Shown here piece after piece: positions 33,401 to 42,140 of a stretch of 64,000 nt of DNA. The notes under the pieces were generated by a model that was not told the DNA's origin, searched no databases, and saw only the letters and a program-made list of their open reading frames with translations. This DNA is from Phytophthora colocasiae (taxonomy: Eukaryota > Oomycota > Peronosporomycetes > Peronosporales > Peronosporaceae), in assembly GCA_018806915.1 (NCBI GenBank), contig JAGKQI010000098.1, positions 3,596,001 to 3,660,000 of the forward strand, in the 5' to 3' direction. Every line of letters begins with the position of its first letter. The first letter of the stretch is position 1. The position numbers and the translations under genes were made by a program.

Positions 33401-35954
33401 CGAGTTAAACTATAATGTTGCCGAAAAGGAGGTGTTGGCTCTACTTCGGATCCTGGATCTACACTACACCCTGTTGGTGGGACGTCGGATCAAGGTCCTG
33501 ACCAGACACTCCACGCTTGCCTGGCTGTTCAAGTCTGCCGGCCTTCAAGGGCGTCTGGGACAATGGTCCGCTCTCCTGTCCCCATGGACACTCGAGATCA
33601 CGAAGTGTACGAAGGGAGAGGATGAGATACTGGGGGCGATCGCAGCTAATATAACGCCTAGATCGGAGATCGACGAAGCCCTGATCGCGATCGCGCCACA
33701 GAAGGAACCAAGGCGTAAGATCCAGATGCCGATTCCCACCGTAGATCCAGGCGAGGAGCTATGGGTAGTAAGTTTCGACGGCTCGGCACGCGTGAGACGA
33801 GGAGGAGGCGCTTTCAGCGCGATTGTGTGGAGTTTGCCGGAGTGGAAAGTGATCAAAGCTAGATCAGACTATGCGGAGAGTCTTACTGTCAATGAAGCGG
33901 AATACCGTGGGCTCTTGCTAGGTCTTGGCATGATCGCACAGTTAGAACGCCGCCGTTTGGTCATTTGTGGCGATTCGAACCTAGTGATCCGACAAGTCCG
34001 GGGCGAGATCGACTGCAAGGCGCCAGGATTGACGTTACTGAAACAGAAAGTGCTAGATCACTTGCGGAATTGGGGAGGTCATGAGCTAGTCCATGTGAAG
34101 AGAGACTGGAATGGGAGCGCAGACAGCTTGGCGAGCGCCGCGCTGCAGCGAGGAAGCGGGATCGAGGTCCACGATGAGACAGATCGGCGTGATCTGATCA
34201 CCCTAAATCGGCTTGACGAGGTGTTGATCCCTCGAGTTGAAGATCGAACTGTGCAAGTGTCAGCAGTAGCCACGCGTGCAGCCCGAGCACGACCCGATGC
34301 CGCCGTCCTGCGAGAGGAACTGATCCGGGAGATGCGGGTTGATCGGATCAGGCGAGCCCAGGACGAGGAGGTCTGGATCGCCGGACTAAAGAAGTACCTG
34401 GCTGGGCAGATCGCGGATCTTACCCGAGCCGAGGCTGGATCTTACGCCAAGATCGCCTCCGAGTACGAGGTAGACGAACAGGATCTGCTATTTTACTGCC
34501 CACCAGGGCCGAGATCAAGAGGTGATCGCGACCGTCTGCTGAGACTCGTGGTTCCAGAAACGCTACAGCAGGATGTCCTCCACCACTACCATACGACTCT
34601 GGAAGGGGGACATCAAGGGATCGGACGCACTTATCAGCGGATCCGAGATCATTTCCACTGGAGGGGATTATATCGGAGTGTGCAGCGATACGTAGGCGAG
34701 TGTGTAGACTGTGAGACCGGAAAGGGGAGACCCACGATCCGAGGCGAGTCACCTGGGAATCTGCAAGCTACATACCCATTCCAGATCATAGCGATGGATC
34801 ACATACCCTCTCTGCCCAGATCCAACAAAGGCAATACTGAACTGCTGATCTGGGTGGATCTGTTCACGGGATATGTGATCGCAAAGGCTAGTTCCTCCCG
34901 ATCGGCCCAGACCGTCGCGGAATCTTATGAAGAATGCGTGTTCCGCAGATTTGGCGCTAGCGAGATGATCAGGCACGATCGAGAACCGGGTTTCATGTCC
35001 GACTTCTTCAGATCGTTCAATAAGATCCTGGGGCAGCGACAACGGGCGACGATGGCCTACCGGCCGCAAGCCAACGGGACTGCGGAACGGATGGTGCAAA
35101 CGGCGACTAGGGCGATCAAGATGTATGTTCAAGATCTCGATCAGAAGGACTGGGATGAATACGCGGAGAGACTGACGTTCGCCATTAACACGGCTCACGA
35201 TCGGGTTCGGGGAGATACCCCTCATTACCTGGTACATGGATGGGATCCGAGATCGACGTTGGAGGCAACGATCCCGATCGGATCGACCAGACGCCACGAT
35301 CGCGATCCAAGACGGTGGAGGTATCGGGTTCAGAGATACTACCAGCAGTCGCGAGAGCAGGTCAACGCTAGACTACGAGAGGCGATTGCAGATCGAGCCG
35401 ATCGGCACAATGAGGATGTCGATCCGCATCAGATCGAAGCTGGATCACGAGTTTGGTTATACCTAGATCGTGTGAAGGAAGGGTATGCACGTAAACTCGC
35501 TCACCTTTGGCACGGCCCGTTCCGTGTTGCAGAGAAGCTCAACGAATTCACGATCAAGCTGGAGATCGCGGGATCTGATTACCATATCTTCCCAGTGGTC
35601 CATGTTTCTAAGCTAAAGCTGGTGCGGAATTTTCCGGATCGACCGCGGGTCGAGTTGACTGTGGATGAAGCAGATCGGCTAGATTTCGATGAGATCCTCC
35701 TTCCGGAGGACAGTTGGGTCCCGGATCTGGATACCGATGAGTACGAAGTTGAACGGATCTCGGACATGCGAAGTGGGAAGCGAACTCGCTACGGCCGGAT
35801 CTATCGTGAATTTCTGGTGCACTGGGTCGGTTATGATGAGCCAACGTGGGTCGACGAAGCTGATCTTAACTGTGGGGCCATACTGAGCGCGTTCCTACGT
35901 GACCACGCTAATCGGAACCGATTCGGCGTGATGCAGTCACATGAAGAGGTGTAA
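30453..35954 (+). CDS. pol: Pol polyprotein of element 1 (PR-RT-RH-aRH-IN-chromodomain)
   Basis: One open frame of about 1,830 codons from 30453; there is no convincing own ATG, so it is presumably made as Gag-Pol. In order: aspartic protease with LLLDTGAEVS (30681); reverse transcriptase with LCIDYR, MPFGLKNAP and YIDD (32655), and an extra ~30 residues just before YIDD; native RNase H (from ~33295) lacking two catalytic Asp; a second RNase H (33768-34150) with FDGSA, NEAEYRG, GDSN and a final Asp; integrase with an HHCC zinc domain (~34579) and D,D,E core (MDHIP, HDREPGF, NGTAERMV); and a C-terminal chromodomain (~35740) with 'FLVHWVGYDEPTW'. Chromodomains of this type steer integration to marked chromatin. 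A net 2-nt difference from element 2 at ~30456-30462 puts pol out of phase with the -1 frame from gag. Confidence 0.93.
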   Translation, partial: GGIPDLRGNTCKLHSYTAKIASLPRIDEFSRSGAEVALDLKEGESRGYWKYHAPGKWFRQAKISGKINQERAILLLDTGAEVSILDTTFARKVGCHFDTSQRQECVGIGDNVYTTEGRTRIKITLAGYLVYFFDIWIGDLSGQDAILGMDFMIPAGVRMDLAEGSMCLPNEVGIPLSGRKRLYGEKVRSVKLEEDLHIPVGGSEETASRVKLSATEKLWVTRGDRWVPTVVNGPGRTRYLVITNLSEKILRLDHRLHVGMVLDQEKVPRYPGFVSVGSRRYMEWQNLALEATVDARPEPQETVEIPLPSVERPTYVTPRSILRRGGAIKTDPDPAPISTLEPRSPTDTAEVKVAFIDPQPDPTDTPPITISSDKTPSGEAGGGETETNESLPDQAPGRTDRTCEEEIEEKTEKPDFQIEIKHESDADAVPMVKDTPILTAKDDRLRDQSTDEPDPTSPEGIENADQTHLHESGDFSAEDLADNLAVVPEIQISTTEEVKIEDLQVGNPGSATPEEIEKLRQIIWKKRHLLIGKGNALPPAAKGVICDIDVGDAKPIAQRVRKVAPQFREKVSDLIKGLLAAKIIRPSTSPWASPIVVIIKKNGVDIRLCIDYRLVNGLTRLMIYPMPLINDLLEDLDKVLWYCSLDMASGFWVVSMTDRARAISAFITPFGLFEWNRMPFGLKNAPQIYQRLVDNALYGFLKISQSGNTKDSTDVFESGVPEDPGRPSVLGRRSYIDDILITAGSWDQMCDRVEDLLEACDKWNLSISVAKSFWGMDKVEYLGHKVSIDGLEANPKDLESLTDLPFPGSLRSMQSFLGSLNYYSRFIEDYAIYASVLYELREVEFAELKKRPDLRKIMDSTDPINRDPVALKSNQDGSPDTLTQKGNSTPDLNLGATPPPCSSKVGANLAQRAGDERWGRAHRAFTALKTKIASTPILRHFDMTKLPVVIVYASDWAISAALMQEHDQIYHPVAFASRTLKTNELNYNVAEKEVLALLRILDLHYTLLVGRRIKVLTRHSTLAWLFKSAGLQGRLGQWSALLSPWTLEITKCTKGEDEILGAIAANITPRSEIDEALIAIAPQKEPRRKIQMPIPTVDPGEELWVVSFDGSARVRRGGGAFSAIVWSLPEWKVIKARSDYAESLTVNEAEYRGLLLGLGMIAQLERRRLVICGDSNLVIRQVRGEIDCKAPGLTLLKQKVLDHLRNWGGHELVHVKRDWNGSADSLASAALQRGSGIEVHDETDRRDLITLNRLDEVLIPRVEDRTVQVSAVATRAARARPDAAVLREELIREMRVDRIRRAQDEEVWIAGLKKYLAGQIADLTRAEAGSYAKIASEYEVDEQDLLFYCPPGPRSRGDRDRLLRLVVPETLQQDVLHHYHTTLEGGHQGIGRTYQRIRDHFHWRGLYRSVQRYVGECVDCETGKGRPTIRGESPGNLQATYPFQIIAMDHIPSLPRSNKGNTELLIWVDLFTGYVIAKASSSRSAQTVAESYEECVFRRFGASEMIRHDREPGFMSDFFRSFNKILGQRQRATMAYRPQANGTAERMVQTATRAIKMYVQDLDQKDWDEYAERLTFAINTAHDRVRGDTPHYLVHGWDPRSTLEATIPIGSTRRHDRDPRRWRYRVQRYYQQSREQVNARLREAIADRADRHNEDVDPHQIEAGSRVWLYLDRVKEGYARKLAHLWHGPFRVAEKLNEFTIKLEIAGSDYHIFPVVHVSKLKLVRNFPDRPRVELTVDEADRLDFDEILLPEDSWVPDLDTDEYEVERISDMRSGKRTRYGRIYREFLVHWVGYDEPTWVDEADLNCGAILSAFLRDHANRNRFGVMQSHEEV

Positions 35955-36298
35955 GGAGAGTCAGGCGAGGTGACAGGGTTGCCTCGCCGTGATCGAGGAA
36001 GCTGATGTGGAGGAGAATCCAGATCAGAGCGAGAGTTTTACATTTGTGTATGTGCATGTACGTAGGGAATTTGACGCTGGAAGATGGTGATCCGGGATGT
36101 CGAGATGGAGATGAAAGGGGATCACATTCTCAAAATGATGGAGTACGATGGAATGACTGTGGGAATGGAGAATACGATAATTACGAGTGGAGATTATGGG
36201 AGTTACGAATGGAGATGGAAGAATGCAGAACGGCCCTGGATGGGGTTCCGAATCCGGGCTCGGGGGAAGCCTCGAGCAGGTGATCGAAGTGGCACGAT
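35955..36298. other. Noncoding spacer between pol and antisense ORFs
   Basis: No ORF of note. It contains GGCGAGG...CCTCGCC (35964-35988, hairpin) and short GGAGAT/TTACGA repetitions. It would be the shared 3' region of pol and the antisense transcript. Element 2 has a diverged counterpart that is broken by a solo LTR. Confidence 0.6.
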
Positions 36299-37339
36299 TT
36301 ACGGAGAAGCGGGAGGAGGATTGAACTTGCCGATAAGTCGGGGAATCCTGGTAGCAGGATGGTTAACCGGGTCTTGCCGATACTGGTTACGCCACGGATC
36401 CGCCTCGTCACACTCCTCCAGAGCCTCGATCAGGTTCGTCGGCTCTGGGACGTTCGCGTTGGGATCCGCCAGGTTGGCACGCCGAGAGACCACTCCGGGA
36501 TACCAACGAACCACATCCACCGACGGAATGGGGAGGTGAAGGAAGAACGGATCCAGCAGGATGTCGAGATCGAACCACTGATCGCGCATTATGGCGGGGA
36601 AGGAGGCGAGGAATTGGCGCCAAGCAGATCCAGCTCGACTCCGCCGGGCCTTGCGAGCAGCGTAATACCGCTGCAGTTCAAGATCCGCATCCTGCATGGC
36701 AGAGGTGATCTCGAAGTTGTGGGTGGCCTCCCAAAATGCTTGACGGTGCCGTTCCTCCAGAACGCGATAGGTGGCGGCCACGGCCGCGAGGGGTGTTCTC
36801 TCCCTCTCATGCAGATCGAGGTCGAACGTAAGGGGACCCGGGTTCGCGAAGTCGTTCCACGGCTCCAGAGCCAGCAGATCAAGCACGTTCACGCCCGTGA
36901 TCAACTCGTGGAGGTATTCGGTGCGGGGGGTCGGTGCAGGCCCAGCCTGTATCTGGGAAGGGAACAGCCAACCCGAAGGGATCAACAACCGTTTGCCCAG
37001 AGAACTGGCGATCAGACCCACGATCGAATACTGCCCGATCACCTGCGGATCCCACGGCACGATGTCAGCAGCCGCGAAGGTACGCTGCCGATCGTACCCT
37101 GGAATGAAAGAGGCGACCGGGAACAGGGGTGGTCGGAGCCCGGGGGGCGAGGAACCGCCGGAAGGAGGTGGCGGCGGTGACGGGGAACCCGGAGGTGATC
37201 CTGGAGACGGCGGGCCTGATCCATCTGGAGATGGGCTTGAGCCGTCCGGAGACCCCGATCCACGGGTGCCAGAAGGTCCGGATCTCGGAACCTGACCAGA
37301 CTCGCGCCGGTGCGTCGAGATAGATCGTTGGCGGCTCAT
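36299..37339 (-). CDS. Antisense ORF 2 of element 1 (346 aa, Pro-rich N-terminus)
   Basis: A minus-strand ORF inside the element, opposite to gag-pol. Residues ~20-70 are Pro/Ser/Gly-rich. The C-terminal two thirds look folded: 'FAAADIVPWDPQVIGQYS', 'ERHRQAFWEATHNFEITSAM', 'RDQWFDLDILLDPFF', 'VDVVRWYPGVVSRR', 'NLIEALEECDEADPWRNQY'. I do not recognise the family. A decayed homologue with high protein similarity is in element 2 (62353-62918), so the ORF is a family feature and not chance. It starts 13 bp after the stop of antisense ORF 1; both may sit on one antisense transcript or be joined by splicing I could not see. Confidence 0.8.
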   Translation of the reverse strand: MSRQRSISTHRRESGQVPRSGPSGTRGSGSPDGSSPSPDGSGPPSPGSPPGSPSPPPPPSGGSSPPGLRPPLFPVASFIPGYDRQRTFAAADIVPWDPQVIGQYSIVGLIASSLGKRLLIPSGWLFPSQIQAGPAPTPRTEYLHELITGVNVLDLLALEPWNDFANPGPLTFDLDLHERERTPLAAVAATYRVLEERHRQAFWEATHNFEITSAMQDADLELQRYYAARKARRSRAGSAWRQFLASFPAIMRDQWFDLDILLDPFFLHLPIPSVDVVRWYPGVVSRRANLADPNANVPEPTNLIEALEECDEADPWRNQYRQDPVNHPATRIPRLIGKFNPPPASP

Positions 37340-37352
37340 GTGTAAAATATCA

Positions 37353-39095
37353 TCATCCTCGGAGTCCTCCCGCCTCGTTGGAGCGTTCCTGATTCGGCTT
37401 CAGAACTAGTTCCATTGCTGGGTTCTGGACTTCCGTCCTCTTCGGACGGCGACGAGAATGGGTGCTGGGGATCGTAGTCGGAGTCTTCCTCGTCCTCATC
37501 CGGCGAACCACCCTCGGCGGGAAGTGATCCGGACTGATCCGTAGGCGCTGGGGTCGGATCAGGGCTGGAGTGTCGGTTTCCTCCCCTCCGGCTTGCCCAG
37601 AAGCTTGATCCGCCAACAGATCCAGCGGACTCGCCGTTGATCCTGCCGGGGTCGGGACCACCGTGGGTGTGACAGGCTGGGTTGACCCGGGAGCTTCGGT
37701 AGCTGCAGGTTTTAGATCACGGGGAGCTGAGGTGCTCCGAGCCGGACGCTTGCGTGAGGAAGGAGGAACGGCCGGGGAAGCGGAGGCGCTTCGAGATCTT
37801 TTGGTGGCACGAGCCGCCCGTCGATCCGCGATCCACGAGGACAACCGAGCAGAGGAATCCTCGGCGTGGTGCAGCTGTTGCTCGGCTTCGGCATAATCAG
37901 CGTCCAGCTCTTGGTGAGCCTGTCGAAGCTCCGCGTTCTGTCGCTGGAGTTGGTCGAGCTCCTGTGTCGCCGCATCCCGGGCGGAACGAGCCACGTCAAG
38001 GTCTGCGAGGGCAGACAAACGGTCTTGGGTGGCATCGTCCAGGTCGACCTGGATTCGATCACGGTCTGCCGTTACTCGATTGAGATCTTGCATTGCCTGA
38101 TCCCGGTCGAGGCAGGCCTGATCCAGGTCTGCGACGGCCTGATCCCGCTCGGCAATGGCGGCACGATGCTGGACGGAGAGCTGGTCCCGGTCGTGCTGGA
38201 TTATTTCCAGATTTCCCAAGGCGTCTGCCAGATCTTGCTCCAGGCTGGATACGGCGGCGGCATCGGCGGCTGCACCCAGAGGCGGAGCGCGAGAATCCGG
38301 GACGGATACGTCCTCCAAGGCGAGGTGTGCCCGAGCCAGTTCAACCTGGTGATCCTCTGCCTCGCGTTCCAGATACGCGACCTCGGCTCGAGCGGCGAGC
38401 AACTCCGCTTGGGTCCGCGTTAACTCCAACCTTAACCGAGCTTCCTCTGCCGTCGGGCGAGTCTGATCAGTAGGCATGGCCATAGCCGCTTGTGGACCTT
38501 GGGAGGAATCGTTCCTCTGCCAGCGCTCAAGGCTACGCTGAGTGAGGGTCAGGTCATGACGCACGGCGGCGAGCTCCCGTTCGCGATCCTGAAGCTCATC
38601 CCGGAGTTCAATCTCCGTCTCCCCGGCTATGCGAAGTTCGGCCAGCCGGAAGTCGAGATCCTCGAGCGCAGAGTCTAGCCGCGTCTGGATCCGGGCCAGT
38701 CGCTGCTCAGACTCCCGTCGTTCGGCGTCGTGCTGGGCCCGCTGATCCTGCAAGGCGGCGATCGCGTCCCCACCGATAGCATCTCCGGTTCCCGATCGCA
38801 GATGAACGATTTCGGCGTTCAGCCGCAAAATCTCCTCCGCTTGGTCGTCCCGGAAGCGCTCCATATCCTCCATGTCGGATCGCAACCGGCGAACGGTGTC
38901 GTCCAGGTGGTCCCGATCGCGGCTCAAGGTCTCGCGCATCCGTTGGCTATGGGCCAGCCTCGCTTGCAAGGTGACCAGCTCAGGGTTTACCCCGGGGGTT
39001 GAGAAGCGGGAGGCCGTGGATCGGGCGGATCGGAGCGAGTGCTCGCTCGAGGGCGTCCTCGGCGTCAAGGGGGGCGAGGAAGGCGGATCGGACAT
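37353..39095 (-). CDS. Antisense ORF 1 of element 1 (580-aa coiled-coil protein)
   Basis: A minus-strand ORF with ATG at 39093-39095 (context GAAATGTCC). Residues ~10-40 are Ser/Pro/Thr-rich. Residues ~50-400 are a long coiled coil: 'LRSDMEDMERFRDDQAEEIL', 'RDQAVADLDQACLDRDQAMQ', 'ELDQLQRQNAELRQAHQELD'. The tail is Ser/Pro-rich with basic clusters (ATKRSRS, SSRKRPARS, HSRRRPKRTE) that look like nuclear localisation signals. No enzyme motif was seen. It begins about 100 bp inside the 3' LTR, which could supply an antisense promoter. Its role is unknown; a nuclear scaffold or accessory protein of the transposon is only a guess. Confidence 0.8.
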   Translation of the reverse strand: MSDPPSSPPLTPRTPSSEHSLRSARSTASRFSTPGVNPELVTLQARLAHSQRMRETLSRDRDHLDDTVRRLRSDMEDMERFRDDQAEEILRLNAEIVHLRSGTGDAIGGDAIAALQDQRAQHDAERRESEQRLARIQTRLDSALEDLDFRLAELRIAGETEIELRDELQDRERELAAVRHDLTLTQRSLERWQRNDSSQGPQAAMAMPTDQTRPTAEEARLRLELTRTQAELLAARAEVAYLEREAEDHQVELARAHLALEDVSVPDSRAPPLGAAADAAAVSSLEQDLADALGNLEIIQHDRDQLSVQHRAAIAERDQAVADLDQACLDRDQAMQDLNRVTADRDRIQVDLDDATQDRLSALADLDVARSARDAATQELDQLQRQNAELRQAHQELDADYAEAEQQLHHAEDSSARLSSWIADRRAARATKRSRSASASPAVPPSSRKRPARSTSAPRDLKPAATEAPGSTQPVTPTVVPTPAGSTASPLDLLADQASGQAGGEETDTPALIRPQRLRISPDHFPPRVVRRMRTRKTPTTIPSTHSRRRPKRTEVQNPAMELVLKPNQERSNEAGGLRG

Positions 39096-39161
39096 TTCGA
39101 GAGAGTGGTGGCGTTTGAACGACTTGTGTTCCAGGTGGTGAATGTGGAAATAAACCCGAAG

Positions 39162-39178
39162 TGAGCTGCGGCAGCTCA
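39162..39178. promoter_or_regulatory. Perfect 8-bp inverted repeat upstream of antisense ORF 1
   Basis: TGAGCTGC-G-GCAGCTCA lies between the antisense ATG and the 3' LTR. It could be a dimeric factor site or an RNA hairpin in the antisense leader. Role unknown. Confidence 0.4.
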
Positions 39179-39189
39179 ACTTACGTGCT

Positions 39190-39198
39190 GGGGGCGGA
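39190..39198 (+). other. Polypurine tract candidate
   Basis: GGGGGCGGA directly precedes the 3' LTR, where the plus-strand primer for reverse transcription is expected. It is short and has one C. Confidence 0.55.
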
Positions 39199-40571
39199 TG
39201 TGGTGAAGCGGACGAAATTTTTTCCCGGAGAGGCGATGTCAGCCACGAACCCGAATAGAGTCGGAACGAGCGACAGGGGGGACCGGTGATTGCCAGATCT
39301 GGGTCGAATCAGACGGAGGTACGATGGGTCCCGCCGGGAACAGGCAATGGAGACACCGGCGAAGAAGCAGGTGGAGCGGTGTTCGTGGGTGATCCGAATC
39401 CTGCCGTGGTGTTCGTGGGTGATCCGAATCCTGCCGGAGGAAGAATGGGGAAATCAAGGATGTTCTCGCGCGATCAACGATGACGGGTCCCCAAGCGAGC
39501 ATGATCAGCTTACCCTGGCGCCCCGAAGCCTCTAACAGCACGATCCAACTTCCCCGGGCGGCGACGAAGCGAGATCACGCAAGATCGCGCAATGATCCTC
39601 TCCCGTATAAGTACGAGATCAGCTCCGGATCAAGGTCAACCCCAGGCGCGACGCAGACTCTTCTTGTGGCCTGATCCGGATTCTATGAAGGATCACCAAG
39701 CGGGATCAGGCAGTGATCAAGTCCCGATTAAGTGCGAGATCAAGCTTCGGTTAAGTGCGAGATCAAGCTTCGGTTAAGTGCGAGATCAAGCTTCGGTTAA
39801 GTACGAGATCAAGCTTCGGTTAAGTACGGAATCGGCTCAAGATCAGGGTTAGGGGAACCAAGCTAGTGATCAGTTATGTAGCCAGTGTCAGGTGATCGTA
39901 GGATAGTAAATCAGGATGGGATTAGTAGGCATAGGAATAACCATAAACAGAATCGAATTTGCCCTGAACCACTCAAGTGTCTTCGCTACGCCTGGAACCG
40001 GGAACTACATTGGCCCTACAAGCGTCAGGAAGGTAAGGATACGTGACCTAGTATAGCGGTTAAGTCTGGATAATATATTGGCCAGCTTTGCCCTATCTAG
40101 TGAACTATCCTTTAAGTGCATACATCGGATCGGAAGGAATTGGTTGTTTAGCCTAAGGATCCCGTCGAATCTCGCCCCCTCAAGACCCCCGCTATCGGAA
40201 GCGGAAAACAACGGAAAGGAAGGGACCGAATCCCGAACATTGGACTATTGGAAGACCTGGATCAAGAACCAGGCACCCGGATCAAGGCTCGAGAACTCGC
40301 CTACGACCGGGATCAAGTACCCCGAGGTGGAGTGAAGAACTTCCACGCCGCCTCAAACCCCTGCGTCACCCAAGACCTTCTTCTCGTCCCAAGACATCTT
40401 CAGAAGTTACCTGGAAGAGCGTAACCCGCCTACCGACGGGTACACAAGGTGAACACTACACGCAACAAGATCACGGATCATCGGGGGACCCCCTCCGTTA
40501 GTCGGTGTCTGGGCGCAAGTGGCGATCGCGATCGGCCTCAACCAGATTTTGGTCGGATCCGCTCCACTACA
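39199..40571 (+). repeat. 3' LTR of element 1
   Basis: 1,373 bp, nearly identical to the 5' LTR, with four instead of seven 23-bp units (39732-39823). The right end is CACTACA instead of CACCACA. TATA-like block at 40070. Followed by the AAAC duplication. Confidence 0.95.
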
Positions 40572-41999
40572 AAACTGCTGAAAGGAATCTCCAAGCAGCG
40601 TGTGTAGACGAATTCGGGCAGGGAGTTTCTCAAAAAGAACGGTGGCATCTTGGAAAAATACAATTCTAAGGTATTGTAGCAAGTCCAGGAAACCTTGCGC
40701 TGCCAAATTATTCTCCCACTTGCCAGCTGAAAATTGTTCTTTGCAATACTCAATTTCAGGGAATATAAGGCGTTGGAGCTCCACAGGCGGATCAAGAGTT
40801 GCTCGCTGAATGTAATACAAGCGAGCCCGAGGCGGGTGACCAGAGAGAGCCCTCATGGCTTCGCGAGCAAGTGGTGCAGAGTATACACCCTCGCAGGTGT
40901 CCATTCCCCATCTACCGTGGCGACGAGTCTGGGAAATGTCAACATCGGCACTCTCCAGTTGGCGTACGCCCTGTTGGCGATTTAGGTGAGTTTTTTTTGT
41001 TAAACGTCAGCCCAAGATGTTTGAACACTGACTCATAGCTCTTCTTGTGTGTGTTGTAGGAAATAGACTTAGTCCGCTGCTGCCCACGTTAGAACTTAAT
41101 GTCATACCAGTCTCTGGCAAACTTGAAAGAAGGAAAAGGCTCCAGGTTCACGTGAAAAATCTCAAAAAAAATAAAGCTACAGCTCCAACTGGACAAACGC
41201 CCAAGCGCGTACATCTTTGTTACGCATGTATCCAACATGCTGTAGTTTCCCGAATGAATTTGTCTTTCCGTGCTGAATCAAAAGAACGAGAGCCGTGCAG
41301 GGTTGAAACCCTTCTCGATCAAGAGTTTGCGAGAACATGTCGGCTAGCTCGAGATCTCGCACATTCTCTCCTCGCAGAAGTCCAAAGTGAGAGAGAAGAA
41401 ATGCAGTGCGCCCACGAATGTCATCAAGCGTCAGAAATCCGTCAGAAATCTGCTGGAATTGTTCTGCTGATGAGTAGCCATCTAGTAGCGAGCCTATTCC
41501 TCTGTCCTCGTAGTTCCTTTTCCTTGTCGCTGTAGATTGAGCTTGTACATTCTTTATGAGTTGTTTGACTGATGTAGTTCGGGGATGTGGATTTGAATTT
41601 GTGCGAAGAGTGACTTGTTGGTTGTAAATGTCGACAATAGCATTAACGTAGCCACAAACAGTTGACCCTCCACCGTTTTGTCGTTGTTTTCTTTGACTTC
41701 CGACCTATTACAGTGGTAGATAGGAAGAGATGTAGCTTTCCACCAGTAACTGTGTCCCGATCTCGAAAATTTCGACCTTCACACCATTGCACAAACTCAG
41801 TTTGATACGCTCCATACTTTCTCTTAGTATTAACCGGACGAGAGTCTAGTGTCGTCTGTATTGTTCCTCTTTCGCTTTCGTCAATCTCAAACTGCACGCT
41901 GCGGTCATGTTCACTTTGTGTAATAGCGGTCATCGTTGCACCAGCACACGAGCGAATTGACAACCCCGAACTCCTTGCCATCTCAGCTTGCAGTCTCAA
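40572..41999 (-). pseudogene. Crypton tyrosine recombinase (copy A), N-terminal and catalytic part
   Basis: The minus-strand coding region starts at ATG 41991 or the in-frame position 41999. It has lost two single bases relative to copies B and C near 41672-41692, so its frame breaks after ~110 codons. It also has the 8-T run (40991-40998) that shifts the frame just before the HxxR motif, and the TAG plus extra T shared by all copies. The catalytic Arg (LLRGEN), HLNR and the Tyr in 'GVYSAP' are all still visible in separate frames. Confidence 0.82.
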
Positions 42000-42106
42000 A
42001 TGGAAACGCTGTGTCTGGAGTTAAATATAGGTATTTCAAAAAGGTCCAGAATCTGATACAGACTTGGGTCAGGACCCATACTACCGACCATACTGATACT
42101 CATTAA
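40572..42106 (-). mobile_element. Crypton copy A, 5' half
   Basis: Continuation of the copy interrupted by element 1. It contains the recombinase N-terminal and middle coding parts and ends in the junction site shared with copy B. With the left half, the copy is about 2,841 bp. Confidence 0.88.
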
Positions 42107-42140
42107 GTATCAGCGAAAAAGTCATGACTTGGTCCTGACC
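42067..42140. other. Crypton-Crypton junction with symmetric recombination-site structure (A/B)
   Basis: GGTCAGGACC (42067-76), 16 nt, CTGATAC (42093-99), 7-nt spacer TCATTAA, GTATCAG (42107-13), 17 nt, GGTCCTGACC (42131-40). The two inner arms and the two outer arms are each perfect inverted repeats centred on the same spacer. A core with two arms around a 6-8 bp spacer is the usual layout of tyrosine-recombinase crossover sites. A further CTGATAC lies ~40 bp upstream. Confidence 0.7.

Larger units (their letters stand above)
26589..40571 (+). mobile_element. Full-length chromodomain Ty3/Gypsy LTR retrotransposon (element 1)
   Basis: A 13,983-bp element with LTRs at 26589-28030 and 39199-40571, flanked by a 4-bp target duplication AAAC (26585-26588 and 40572-40575). 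LTR ends are TGTGGTG...CACCACA (the right end has a C-to-T change). Apart from three 23-bp repeat units present only on the left, I see about three single-base differences between the LTRs, so the insertion is recent. The order is LTR, primer site, gag, frameshift site, pol, two antisense ORFs, polypurine tract, LTR. It is nested in Crypton copy A. Protease-RT-RNase H-integrase order and the C-terminal chromodomain place it in Ty3/Gypsy. Confidence 0.95.

Noticed and set aside
35964..35988. GGCGAGG/CCTCGCC hairpin after pol as a terminator or RNA element
   Set aside because: The stem is not preserved in element 2, so no support beyond chance.
36359..37180. 273-codon plus-strand ORF opposite antisense ORF 2
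   Set aside because: Not kept in element 2, while the minus-strand protein is.
40078..40335. Conserved 85-codon ORF in every LTR
   Set aside because: LTR sequence conservation alone explains it; low complexity, no domain, and it shifts frame between LTRs.
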